Below are positions 1 to 7,430 of a stretch of 64,000 nucleotides of DNA, piece by piece (position 1 is the first letter of the stretch; every line of letters starts with the position of its first letter). Both the position numbers and the translations under genes were made by a program. Below the pieces are notes generated by a model. That model was given only the letters and a program-made list of their open reading frames with translations. It did no database searches and was not told where the DNA came from. Where the stretch lies: NCBI RefSeq assembly GCF_008086045.1, contig NZ_VSEY01000013.1, forward strand, positions 124,001 to 188,000, in the 5' to 3' direction. The DNA is from Nonomuraea sp. PA05 (GTDB lineage: Bacteria > Actinomycetota > Actinomycetes > Streptosporangiales > Streptosporangiaceae).

Positions 1-431
1 CAGGTGAGCTCGACGCCGGTCGGCAGCAGGTACTCGACGGTGAGGTAACGCTGCTGGACGTTCGCCTCGTTCAGGCGCGGGATGCTGACCCTGTCGTCCC
101 TGGCGGCCTTGGCGTACTTGGGGCTGGTGCTGCGCGGGACCCGGTCGGGGGTGATCGCGGTGACCTCGAGGGCCGACTCGCCGGGTTCGGCGTCCGAGAC
201 GTCGCAGTCCTTCTCCGTGGTGTCCGGATCCAAGCCCTCGCCGGGATCCGAGCCCTCGTCGGGGTCCAAGCCTTCCTCGGGGTCCAAGAGCTCGTCGGGC
301 GACTCGGGGCTGGCCGCCGTGGCGGCCCACGCGGTCGCGCCGCCGAGCTGGAGCGTGCCCGCCGAGATCACCGCGACGGCGGTCACGGCGACGGCCAGGA
401 GCCTGCGCGGGCCTAAGCGCCGGAGCGTCAT
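1..431 (-). CDS. Secreted acidic Asp/Glu/Pro-rich protein, 5' part only
   Basis: Runs leftward off the window, so only the N-terminal ~143 residues are visible. It starts at ATG 431 behind a GGAGGG ribosome site about six bases upstream. The first ~35 residues form a signal peptide (basic MTLRRLGPRR, hydrophobic stretch, cleavage near TAWA-A). A low-complexity acidic segment of repeated L/S-D-P-[ED]-E-G units follows, seen in DNA as imperfect GGATCC-rich repeats at about 228-300. A folded-looking part then begins (ITPDRVPRS, VSIPRLNEANVQQRYL). I recognise no family. It is probably exported, with the acidic segment as a linker. The reverse frame over the same DNA lacks a ribosome site and is taken as a shadow. 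Confidence 0.6.
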   Translation of the reverse strand, partial: MTLRRLGPRRLLAVAVTAVAVISAGTLQLGGATAWAATAASPESPDELLDPEEGLDPDEGSDPGEGLDPDTTEKDCDVSDAEPGESALEVTAITPDRVPRSTSPKYAKAARDDRVSIPRLNEANVQQRYLTVEYLLPTGVELT

Positions 432-751
432 GGCGCCCTCCGCTCCGCGGCGCCGGTCAAGCTGATCATGCTGCCTCCTCAGTCGGTGTCTGAGGTCGTT
501 TGTACGGCGCCGCGCGTTGACCAGCCAGGACAGCACATTGACCAGCGATGTCCATGGTGATCGAGCAGGGTGCGGATAGCATGGGCGGTGGCGGCCGTCC
601 GCGCCCAACCTCCGGCGACCTGCCCCAGCCGGGTCACCTCCAGGAGGCAAAGGGAGGCTCACCTCTCGGGCGGAGCGCAGCCGTCCCCCGGGGCGCGCGC
701 CCGCCGCCGCGGCCGCTGGGGGGCGAGCGGAGGGCGCGCGGGAGACGTTCC
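432..751. other. Intergenic region, divergent promoters presumed
   Basis: A 320-base gap between the leftward secreted-protein gene and the rightward DUF1835-type gene. It contains two direct copies of TTGACCAGC (about 518 and 535) that resemble -35 elements, a TAGCAT-like -10 near 576, and a very GC-rich stretch at about 680-740 able to form hairpins. The rightward frame is open upstream of 752, but the amino-acid composition there (Gly/Arg/Pro runs) looks non-coding. No further gene is supported. Confidence 0.4.
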
Positions 752-1894
752 ATGACCAAGCACGCTGACTTCAAGCGGCGGGTACGCGCCCGCATGGCCA
801 AGACCGGCGAGTCGTACGCGATCGCGCGCCGCCGGCTGCTGGGCGAGCAGCCCACGCCCACCGAGGAGCGGATGGCGGCGGCGCTGCACATCAGCAACGG
901 CGACTGCACCGACCTGGCGGGCACCGGCCTGGCCAGGCACATCGTGTACTGGCGCGACGTGCTGCACGAGGGGCCCGTCCCCGCGCTGGCGCACGAGGAG
1001 CTGCGCCGGGTCAGGACCGCGTTCCTGATGGGCGCGGACGCCGACGACCACGCGGAGGGCACCCGCATGTTCCAGCGGCGCGACGCCGCCGTGGAGGCGC
1101 ACCGCGACGGCGAGTACGTGCTGTGGTTCGAGGCCGACCTGTACGACCAGCTCCAGATCGTGCAGATCCTGTCCCGCCTGGCCGAGCTGGAGGTGCCCGC
1201 CGGGCGGGTCACGCTGATCTGCATCGGGGAGCATCCCGGCATCGCCCGCTTCGGCGGCCTCGGCGAGCTCCGGCCCGACCAGCTCGCCGAGCTGCCCGCC
1301 ACCCGGGCCTGCGCCACCCTCACCCCGGACGCCCTCGACCTGGCCACACGGGCGTGGGCCGCCTTCCGCGCCCCCGCGCCTGACGGCCTGCCCGCCATCG
1401 CCGCCGTCCGCTCCAGCGAGCTGCGCTTCCTCGGGGAGGCCTTCGACCGGCTCAGCCGCGAGTACCCCTCGACCCGCGACGGGCTCTCCCTCACCGAACG
1501 CCGCATCCTCGCCGCCGCGGCGCAGGCGCCCACGGCGAGCTCCACTGCGGGCTCCACGGCGGGCTCCACGGCGAGCTCCACTGCGGGTGACGTGTTCGTG
1601 CGCGCCTCGGCCCGTGAGGCCCGCCCCTACCTCGGCGACACCTGGTGCTACGCGGCCATCGACCGCCTCGCCCGCGCCCCGCACCCCCTGCTGTCCGCCC
1701 TGCCCGCGGACGGCCCCGCCGGGCCCGCCACCGAGGTCCGCCTGACCGGCATCGGCGCGCGGGTGCTGGCCGGCGAAGCCGACCATGTGACGCTCAACGG
1801 GATCGACCGGTGGATCGGCGGCGTCCACCTGACCGGCCACGACGTGCGCTGGAGGTGGGACGAGGGCAGGGAATGCCTGACGGGGTGGGACTAG
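752..1894 (+). CDS. DUF1835 domain-containing protein
   Basis: 380 residues from ATG 752, preceded by GGAGA at 741-745. The frame is open further upstream, but only this start has a ribosome site. The N-terminal ~35 residues (KHADFKRRVRARMAKTGESY) match a short basic motif common in actinobacterial proteins of this type. From about residue 45 the sequence HISNGDC...WRDVLHEGPVP is the signature of DUF1835. A less conserved C-terminal domain follows. An alanine/serine/threonine tandem stretch (STAG and SSTAG units, about 1538-1590) interrupts the region between them. Biochemical role is unknown. The 3' end overlaps the convergent gene by four bases (CTAG). Confidence 0.75.
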   Translation: MTKHADFKRRVRARMAKTGESYAIARRRLLGEQPTPTEERMAAALHISNGDCTDLAGTGLARHIVYWRDVLHEGPVPALAHEELRRVRTAFLMGADADDHAEGTRMFQRRDAAVEAHRDGEYVLWFEADLYDQLQIVQILSRLAELEVPAGRVTLICIGEHPGIARFGGLGELRPDQLAELPATRACATLTPDALDLATRAWAAFRAPAPDGLPAIAAVRSSELRFLGEAFDRLSREYPSTRDGLSLTERRILAAAAQAPTASSTAGSTAGSTASSTAGDVFVRASAREARPYLGDTWCYAAIDRLARAPHPLLSALPADGPAGPATEVRLTGIGARVLAGEADHVTLNGIDRWIGGVHLTGHDVRWRWDEGRECLTGWD

Positions 1895-2748
1895 GGCGGG
1901 GGAACCCGGACGGAGAACACGATCCACGCGGTCGTCAGGTGCAGGGGGATGACCAGGAGGGCGAGCAGCCCGAGCGGGTAGACGGAGTCGCCGGTGCGGA
2001 CGGCCGCGTCCTGGATCGTGCCCGACACCTCGAACGCGCCGAACACCGGGGCCTCCAGCGGCACCTCCACCCGCACCGTGCGCTGCTCACCAGGTCGGAT
2101 CGTGCCGAGCTCCGGCGGGGTGATCGTCGCGCCTGGCGCGCCCTTGGGCCCTGCCGCCAGGGTGACCGGGGGGTCGGTGGCGGGGGCGGCGCCGTCGTTC
2201 CTGATCGTGATCTCCAGCGGGGTGGTGCCGGACAGGCCGAACAGCCACCACCACGACGGGCCGTCGGGCAGGCTCGTGTTCACGATCGTGAGCTCGGGGT
2301 CCAGGCGGGCGGGTGCGGCGGGTCGCGCCGCGGCCTGGGGAGCGCCGGTCAAGGTGAGGGGGGTCGTCACGGTGGTGGCGGCTGCCACGCCGGTGGCGGC
2401 GATCACGCAGGGGCATGCGGCCGGCGGGGGTGAGAGGGTGAGGGAGGCGGTGGCGGTGCCGGCGGTGAGGACGACGGTGGTGACGCCGGTGGAGACGGCG
2501 CAGTCGGCGGAGCCCGCGCGGCGGTCGTTGCCGCACAGCTCGATGAGCACGTTGCCCTGGGGCCAGCCGGACAGGGTGACGGTGATCATCTCACCGGCCG
2601 TGGCCTGTGCCCGATCGAGGCTGATCGCGGGCGCGCCGGCGGAGGCGCCGGCGGACGCGGGTGTCATGCCGAGCAGTGGGCTCATCAGCGCCCACACGAG
2701 CAGGATCGCCGCCCTCATTGCCGCCGCCCTCATAGCCGCCACCCTCAT
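1891..2748 (-). CDS. Secreted Ig-like membrane-anchored surface protein
   Basis: About 285 residues from ATG 2748. Alternative starts are GTG 2763 (which would give a GTGA overlap with the upstream DUF916 gene) and in-frame ATGs at 2733 and 2718. The N-terminus has a signal peptide ending near ASAG. The body holds beta-rich segments with paired cysteines (LIELCGND, SADCAV, ACPCVI) and a second Ig-like part (TIVNTSLPDGPSWWW, PLEITIRNDG). A single C-terminal transmembrane helix (LGLLALLVIPLHLTTAW) follows. It lies last in the leftward surface-protein group and directly follows the DUF916 gene, so it is probably an accessory of that WxL-type complex. No precise family was recognised. Confidence 0.65.
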   Translation of the reverse strand: MRVAAMRAAAMRAAILLVWALMSPLLGMTPASAGASAGAPAISLDRAQATAGEMITVTLSGWPQGNVLIELCGNDRRAGSADCAVSTGVTTVVLTAGTATASLTLSPPPAACPCVIAATGVAAATTVTTPLTLTGAPQAAARPAAPARLDPELTIVNTSLPDGPSWWWLFGLSGTTPLEITIRNDGAAPATDPPVTLAAGPKGAPGATITPPELGTIRPGEQRTVRVEVPLEAPVFGAFEVSGTIQDAAVRTGDSVYPLGLLALLVIPLHLTTAWIVFSVRVPPP

Positions 2749-2759
2749 GGCCGCCACCC

Positions 2760-3680
2760 TCACTGCCGCCGCCGGCGGCGGACCCGCAGCGCGACGACCG
2801 TCGCGGCGACGGCGACCAGGCAGGCGGCGAGCAGCAGCCACGGCACGGCCCACCGGCTCGCGGCACGCGCGATCGGCTCGGAGACGGCCACTCTCGGGCT
2901 GAGCTCCACCGTGGCGGTGACCCGCCCCGCCGGGAACACGCCCTCGAACCGTTCCTTGACCGTCAGCGAACTCCCCGGCAACACCTCGGGCAGTTCCTTG
3001 CCCCGCTCCCCGAGCGCCCACCCCAGCGGCCCCGCCAGGCTGACCTGGCTGCCCGCGCCGAGCCGCACGTTGCCGGTGTTCCGCAGCGTGTACGTGACCT
3101 CGGCCCCGCCCCCGGCGAATGGATTGACCGGATTGTCGTAAGCCACGTCCAGGGAGGTGAACTGGATGGCGGGCCGCAGCGGCCCCGCCACCCGCAGGTA
3201 GACCCGCGCCGCCACCCGCCTGTCGACCTTGATGCGCTGCCCGTCGCCCGACAGCGCCTCCCCCGACACCGACCCGATCACCCCGCCCACGTGATCGCCC
3301 GGGGTGGCGTCGGCGGGCACGGTGACGGCGAACGGGACGTCTGCCCGCTTGCCCGGCGCGATGGTGTGCGTGGCGGTGGAGACCGCGATCCAGGTGCCGG
3401 CGTCGGTCGGGCCTCGGTCGGCGGTGAGCAGCGCGAACGATCCGTCGGACGTGGTGAAGGCGTCGGTGCCGTAGACGTTGACGGTCAGCGGCTCGGTGCC
3501 GAGGTTGGTGACGGCCACGTAGTCGGTGAGGGTCTGACCTGGCTGGACGTCGTAGACGAAGTAGTCGCGGCCGGTCGGGCCGCTCGCCGAGGACGGCTGC
3601 ACCGCCCAGCGGAACTCGTCGGCGCCGCCGGGCATGACCCAGCCGGCCAGCAGGGCGAGTGCGGCGACGAGCTGCTTCAT
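2760..3680 (-). CDS. DUF916 (WxL-interacting) membrane-anchored protein
   Basis: 306 residues from ATG 3680 with AAGGA six bases upstream. A signal peptide (MKQLVAALALLAGWVMPGGA) is followed by a domain matching the DUF916/WxLIP pattern: PSSASGPTGRDYFVYDVQPGQ, DYVAVTNLGTEPL, GTWIAVS, PFAVTVPADATPGDHVGGV. A second beta domain (about 150-260) and one C-terminal transmembrane helix ending in RVRRRRRQ complete it. In Firmicutes such proteins bind WxL-domain surface proteins and peptidoglycan. A WxL-like protein is encoded immediately upstream on the same strand, which fits that pairing. The C-terminal helix would anchor the complex in the membrane. Interaction is inferred, not shown. Confidence 0.8.
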   Translation of the reverse strand: MKQLVAALALLAGWVMPGGADEFRWAVQPSSASGPTGRDYFVYDVQPGQTLTDYVAVTNLGTEPLTVNVYGTDAFTTSDGSFALLTADRGPTDAGTWIAVSTATHTIAPGKRADVPFAVTVPADATPGDHVGGVIGSVSGEALSGDGQRIKVDRRVAARVYLRVAGPLRPAIQFTSLDVAYDNPVNPFAGGGAEVTYTLRNTGNVRLGAGSQVSLAGPLGWALGERGKELPEVLPGSSLTVKERFEGVFPAGRVTATVELSPRVAVSEPIARAASRWAVPWLLLAACLVAVAATVVALRVRRRRRQ

Positions 3681-3740
3681 GGTGATCCTTCGTACGAAGA
3701 GGGGATGGGTGGTCGCCGGGCCGTTAGCCTTCGGGGTGAG

Positions 3741-3769
3741 GGTGGTGGACGATTGAGGCGTCCACCACC
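3741..3769 (-). terminator. Hairpin terminator after WxL-like gene
   Basis: Perfect 11-bp inverted repeat GGTGGTGGACG (3741-3751) / CGTCCACCACC (3759-3769) with a 7-base loop, placed five bases beyond the stop codon of the WxL-like gene. There is no clear T-tract, as is usual for GC-rich actinobacterial terminators. It would separate transcription of the WxL-like gene from the DUF916 gene, or attenuate it. Confidence 0.65.
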
Positions 3770-3773
3770 CCGC

Positions 3774-4790
3774 TTACGACAGCGTGAGCGTCAACGTGGC
3801 GCTGTAGCTGCCCGGCTTGGCCCCGGACGGGATGCCGAGGTTGAGCCCGGCGCCGCAGTCCGTCGCGCCGGCGCCCTTGCCGGCGGCGGCGGTGCACAGC
3901 GCGGCGGCCGTGCCGAACCCGGTGCCCGGCTGCACCGTGCCGCCCGGCGTGACGCCGTCACCGGTGGCGGTGGGCGTCCAGCCGAGCTGGGCGGCCGGGA
4001 TGGTGCCCGCGTCCCCGGTGAAGTCGCCCACCTGACCGACGAGGCTCCACCCGGAGGCGCTGCCGCGCTGGTCGGTGACGGTGGCGGTGTTCATCTGGCC
4101 GGTGGCGGTGCCGCCGACCGTCGCGGCCGACAGGGCCACCGCGTTGCCCGCCACCGACAGCGACAGGGCGCCGCCGGTGACGTTCACGGACAGCGTCTGG
4201 TCGGCCGAGGCGACGGGGCCGGTGCCCGGGTCCGGATCGGGATCCGGGTCCGGGTCGCCGCCGCCGGTCTTCCAGGTGACGGGGATCTGCACGTCCTGCG
4301 AACGGTCGCCGCCCCGCGTGTGGTCGGCCCTGGTGTAGATGACGCACTGCACACCGGCCGCGGTGCAGTCGGTGCCCTGGTCGTCCACGGCCTTGACGTC
4401 CAGGTTGAGGTCGAACCCGCCCTTCCCGTTGCCTTCGTCCGTGTACGGCTTGGCGATGCCGACCCCGTACGGCGGCGGGTTGGACGAGATCCAGTACATG
4501 CCGTGGCTCTGCCCCGTCATGTCGATGCCGCCCACGCACGGCGTGGCCACCTGCCCCGCGCCGTTCGACACGCACAGCGCCAGGTAGATGCCCTTGGCGA
4601 TGTCGTATCCGGTCCCGGTGACCCGGATGCTCTCCCCGGCGGGGTCGATCTCGGCCTTGGCGGCCGTCAGCGTCTGGCCCTCGGGCCCGGTGGCGTCGAC
4701 GTCCGCCAGGGCGGGTCCTGCCAGCGAGCCGAGGGCGAGCGCCATGCCGGTCACCACCACTGCGGCGCGCCGCAGCTTCATGGTGCTCAT
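3774..4790 (-). CDS. WxL-like surface protein with N-terminal Ig-like module
   Basis: 338 residues from ATG 4790 (GAGGA upstream). The signal peptide ends near ALA-D30. Residues ~35-173 form an Ig-like module (VTGTGYDIAKGIYLALCV, paired cysteines at about 73/85 and 142/149, YTRADHTRGGDRSQDV) shared with the proteins at 4864 and 5809. It vaguely resembles the neocarzinostatin fold. A D-P repeat linker (about 178-190) leads to a WxL-like domain (about 197-338): SVNVTGGALSLSV, TVTDQRGSASGWSLVGQV with W248-S-L250, and a C-terminal Y-S-A-T-L-T-L-T-L ending in which the usual distal Trp is replaced by Leu. WxL domains attach non-covalently to the cell wall. The DUF916 partner lies next door. Confidence 0.75.
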   Translation of the reverse strand: MSTMKLRRAAVVVTGMALALGSLAGPALADVDATGPEGQTLTAAKAEIDPAGESIRVTGTGYDIAKGIYLALCVSNGAGQVATPCVGGIDMTGQSHGMYWISSNPPPYGVGIAKPYTDEGNGKGGFDLNLDVKAVDDQGTDCTAAGVQCVIYTRADHTRGGDRSQDVQIPVTWKTGGGDPDPDPDPDPGTGPVASADQTLSVNVTGGALSLSVAGNAVALSAATVGGTATGQMNTATVTDQRGSASGWSLVGQVGDFTGDAGTIPAAQLGWTPTATGDGVTPGGTVQPGTGFGTAAALCTAAAGKGAGATDCGAGLNLGIPSGAKPGSYSATLTLTLS

Positions 4791-4863
4791 GTTCCTCACT
4801 TCCTGTGATGGGGGTTTCGGGGCGTGACGCCCCGGTCGCGCCGGAAAGGCTCCGGCGACGTCT

Positions 4864-5697
4864 CTACCGGCGGGCGCCGGCGCGGATCTCACGGCCGATG
4901 AACATGAGCATTCCGCCGCCCGCGAGGACGGCCAGCCCGATCACGGTGGCCATCCACACGTCCACGCCGGTCTTGGCCAGTTGGGTGCGTTTGGTGGGTT
5001 TGGGGGTGGGTGTCTGCTCGACCTTGGCGTCGATCTGCGTGTCGGTGTCGCCGCTCGGCGTGACCTCCGGCGTGGACGTCGGGCTCGCGCTGGCCGACGG
5101 GCTGGCGCTGGCCGACGGGCTGGCGCTGGCCGAAGGGCTCACGGACGGGCTCGCGCTGGGAGTCGTGGAGCCGCCTCCCGTGAACGTGAGCGGGATCCGC
5201 ACGTCCTGCGTACGGTCGGCGCTGCGCGTGTGGTCGGCCCTGGTGTAGACGACGCAGGTGACCCCGGCCGCCGTGCAGTCGGTGCCGATCTCGTCCCTGG
5301 GCTTGACGCTCAGCTTGATGCTGAAGCCGCCCTTGCCGCCGCCCTCGTCGGTGTACGGCATCGCGAGGTCCTTGCCGTAGTCGGGCGGGTTGGAGGAGAT
5401 CCACTTGGAGCTGCCGCTGCTGCCGCTCATGTCGACCCCGCCGACGCAGGGCGTGGCGAGCTGCCCCGCGCCCTTGTCCACGCAGACGGCCACGTAGATG
5501 CCCTTGGCGATGTCGTAGCCCTTGCCCGTGACGGTGATCTCCTGACCGGCCGGCGCGAGCGCCGCCCCGGACACCGTCAGCGTCTGCCCCTGAGAACCCG
5601 TCGCCGACTCGTCGGCGGCGCGCGCCGGGCCCGCGAGCAGGCAGATCACGCTCGCCAGGATTCCCGCCGCGATCAGCGGTCGGGCCGTAACCCACAC
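4864..5697 (-). CDS. Sortase-anchored (LAKTG) heme-locus surface protein
   Basis: 277 residues from GTG 5697 with GGGAG about nine bases upstream. A signal peptide ends near ARA-A28. The same Ig-like module as its neighbours follows (VTGKGYDIAKGIYVAVCV, YTRADHTRSADRTQDV). A Ser/Ala/Pro repeat spacer (about 178-212) leads to a sorting signal: L240-A-K-T-G244, a hydrophobic helix and a basic tail. LAxTG is the motif preferred by class E sortases, one of which is encoded at 9279. The gene is first in the leftward unit and sits 38 bases from the iron box, so iron repression is likely. A role in heme capture or as a wall scaffold is inferred from context only. Confidence 0.8.
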   Translation of the reverse strand: MWVTARPLIAAGILASVICLLAGPARAADESATGSQGQTLTVSGAALAPAGQEITVTGKGYDIAKGIYVAVCVDKGAGQLATPCVGGVDMSGSSGSSKWISSNPPDYGKDLAMPYTDEGGGKGGFSIKLSVKPRDEIGTDCTAAGVTCVVYTRADHTRSADRTQDVRIPLTFTGGGSTTPSASPSVSPSASASPSASASPSASASPTSTPEVTPSGDTDTQIDAKVEQTPTPKPTKRTQLAKTGVDVWMATVIGLAVLAGGGMLMFIGREIRAGARR

Positions 5698-5740
5698 GTG
5701 GACACTCCCTTGTCTCCCATGTACATTGATCTCGCTCTTG

Positions 5741-5759
5741 TTAGGTGAGCCTTACCTAA
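5741..5759. promoter_or_regulatory. DtxR/IdeR-type iron box
   Basis: TTAGGTGAGCCTTACCTAA is a near-perfect 19-bp palindrome that closely matches the actinobacterial iron-box consensus of DtxR, IdeR and DmdR (TTAGGTTAGSCTAACCTAA). It lies between the divergent surface-protein genes that start at 5697 and 5809, so one bound repressor dimer pair could shut off both the surface-protein unit and the hmu operon when iron is plentiful. Confidence 0.88.
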
Positions 5760-5808
5760 GTTGGCCGGTGTATTGGATCACCTCGCGAGGGAGAAAGTCA
5801 ACATTTTG

Positions 5809-6420
5809 ATGACACGACGTCATAAAGCTGGCGCCTGGGGCCTGCTGCTGCTCCCCCTGGCGCTCGCCCTCTCGCCGGCGCCGGGCGCCACTGGCGGCGC
5901 CGGTCAGCGGCTCACCGTCTCCCAGGCAGACGGCCTGTCCCCGGACGGGCAGACGGTCACCGTCACCGGGTCGGGCTACGACCCCGCCAAGGGCGTCTAC
6001 GTCGCCTTCTGCGTCCTGCCGAAGCCCGGCGAGCTGCCCACGCCCTGCGGTGGCGGGGTGGACATGTCGGGTGCGTCCGGCTCGTCCAAGTGGATCTCCT
6101 CCAACCCGCCCAAGTACGGGGAGGGGCTGGCGCAGGCGTACGGGGCGGGCGGCTCGTTCACCGTGCAGCTCAAGATCAGCCCGGTGATCGGGGTGGCCGC
6201 CGAGGGGTCGCAGGTGTTCGACTGCCGTGAGGTCGCCTGCGCGGTCGTCACCCGGGCCGATCACACCCGCACCGCCGATCGCACGCAGGACGTGTTCGTG
6301 CCCGTCACGTTCTCGGGCGGGTTCCCCACGGTCGCGGTGGCGGCGGGTGGCGGTGGAGTGCTGCTGCTGGGTGCCGCCGCGAGCGCGGTCGTCGTGGTGC
6401 GGCGGAGAAGGCGAGCATGA
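5809..6420 (+). CDS. Membrane-anchored heme-locus surface protein
   Basis: 203 residues from ATG 5809. TTG 5806 is equally possible, with GGAGAAAG about 9-12 bases upstream. A signal peptide (MTRRHKAGAWGLLLLPLALA) is followed by the Ig-like module found at 3774 and 4864 (VTGSGYDPAKGVYVAFCV, KWISSNPPKYGEGLAQAYG, VTRADHTRTADRTQDV). A C-terminal transmembrane helix then ends in RRRRRA without a sortase motif. It is the first gene of the iron-box-controlled operon and overlaps hmuT by ATGA. In corynebacteria, genes in this position encode surface heme receptors. This module is not the HtaA domain, so its ligand is unknown. Confidence 0.75.
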   Translation: MTRRHKAGAWGLLLLPLALALSPAPGATGGAGQRLTVSQADGLSPDGQTVTVTGSGYDPAKGVYVAFCVLPKPGELPTPCGGGVDMSGASGSSKWISSNPPKYGEGLAQAYGAGGSFTVQLKISPVIGVAAEGSQVFDCREVACAVVTRADHTRTADRTQDVFVPVTFSGGFPTVAVAAGGGGVLLLGAAASAVVVVRRRRRA

Positions 6421-7430
6421 GGCCTCCCCTCCGGCTCCGCGCACCCCGGGTGGCGTCGCTGCTGGTCCTGCTCGTCGCCGCCTGCGCCTGCGCGGCCACC
6501 GCACGGCCGCCCCTGGCCACCACCACACCCGCCCAGGCGGCCCAGCAGCCCTCGGCCCCACCCCTGGAGATCCTCCCCGGCACCCCGGAACCGAAGCTCC
6601 CCACCGAAGTGACCTCCGCCGACGGCAAGCAGGTCACGATCACCGACGCGTCCAGAATCCTCCCGCTCACCGGCGCCATCTCCGAGGTCGTCTTCACCCT
6701 CGGCCTGGGGAACCGCGTCGTGGGCAGGGACATCGCCGCCACCTTCCCCGAGGCCGCGCACCTCCCGCTGGTGACCCGCGCCCACGACGTCTCCGTCGAG
6801 GGCGTGCTGTCCCTGCGCCCCACCGTGATCCTGGCCGACGAGGAGACGGGCCCGCCCGAGGCGATGGAGCAGCTCCGCGGCTCGGGCATCCCCGTCGTCA
6901 TCGTCAAGCCCGCCTGGAGCCTGCCCGAGGTGGCCCCCAGGATCGAGGCGATCGCCCGGGCCCTGGGGGTGGCCGAAGCGGGAGAGCGGCTGGCCGGGCG
7001 TACCGAGGCGCAGGTGAGGGCGGCGCGCGCGAAGGCGCCCGCCGGGGCGGCCAGGCCGCGCGTCGCGTTCCTCTACCTGCGCGGCACGGCGGGCGTCTAC
7101 CTGATCGGCGGAAGGGGATCGGGCGCCGACTCGATGATCGAGGCGGCGGGCGGCATCGACGCGGGCACGGCGATGGGCCTGACGAAGGCGTTCACCCCGA
7201 TCACCAGCGAGGCGCTCATCGCCGCCCGGCCCGACGTCATCCTCGTGATGAGCAAGGGGCTGCAGTCGGTCGGCGGGATCGACGGCCTGGTCAAGATCCA
7301 GGGCATCGCGCAGACGCCCGCCGGGCAGCGGAGGCGGGTCGTGGACGTCGAGGACGGGTCGCTGCTCAACTTCGGGCCGCGCACCGCCCGCGTCCTGGAG
7401 TCCCTGGTGGAACGGATGCACCAGGCATGA
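6417..7430 (+). CDS. hmuT: HmuT heme ABC transporter substrate-binding lipoprotein
   Basis: 337 residues. The start ATG overlaps the preceding stop (ATGA). A lipobox LVAAC with Cys23 predicts lipidation at the outer membrane face. The body is a class III (TroA/FecB-like) binding protein: ITDASRILPLTGAISEVVFTLGLGNRVVGRD at the beginning (with VTRAHDVSVEGVLSLRPTVIL) and GSGADSMIEAAGG further on. The order hmuT-hmuU-hmuV, each overlapping by four bases, together with HtaA at the operon end, identifies it as the heme receptor of an HmuTUV importer rather than a siderophore system. A proline/alanine linker (about 35-60) separates the lipid anchor from the fold. Confidence 0.88.
   Translation: MRPPLRLRAPRVASLLVLLVAACACAATARPPLATTTPAQAAQQPSAPPLEILPGTPEPKLPTEVTSADGKQVTITDASRILPLTGAISEVVFTLGLGNRVVGRDIAATFPEAAHLPLVTRAHDVSVEGVLSLRPTVILADEETGPPEAMEQLRGSGIPVVIVKPAWSLPEVAPRIEAIARALGVAEAGERLAGRTEAQVRAARAKAPAGAARPRVAFLYLRGTAGVYLIGGRGSGADSMIEAAGGIDAGTAMGLTKAFTPITSEALIAARPDVILVMSKGLQSVGGIDGLVKIQGIAQTPAGQRRRVVDVEDGSLLNFGPRTARVLESLVERMHQA

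Noticed and set aside
634..1927. Long open frames antisense to the DUF1835-type gene
   Set aside because: Composition is that of GC-rich antisense frames (runs of Arg, Ala, Gly, no domain). The plus-strand frame has a domain and ribosome site.
6227..7426. Upstream extension of the hmuU frame for about 400 codons
   Set aside because: It lies inside hmuT and the preceding gene in another frame, is Arg/Pro-rich and lacks a domain. The ATGA-coupled start at 7427 is convincing.
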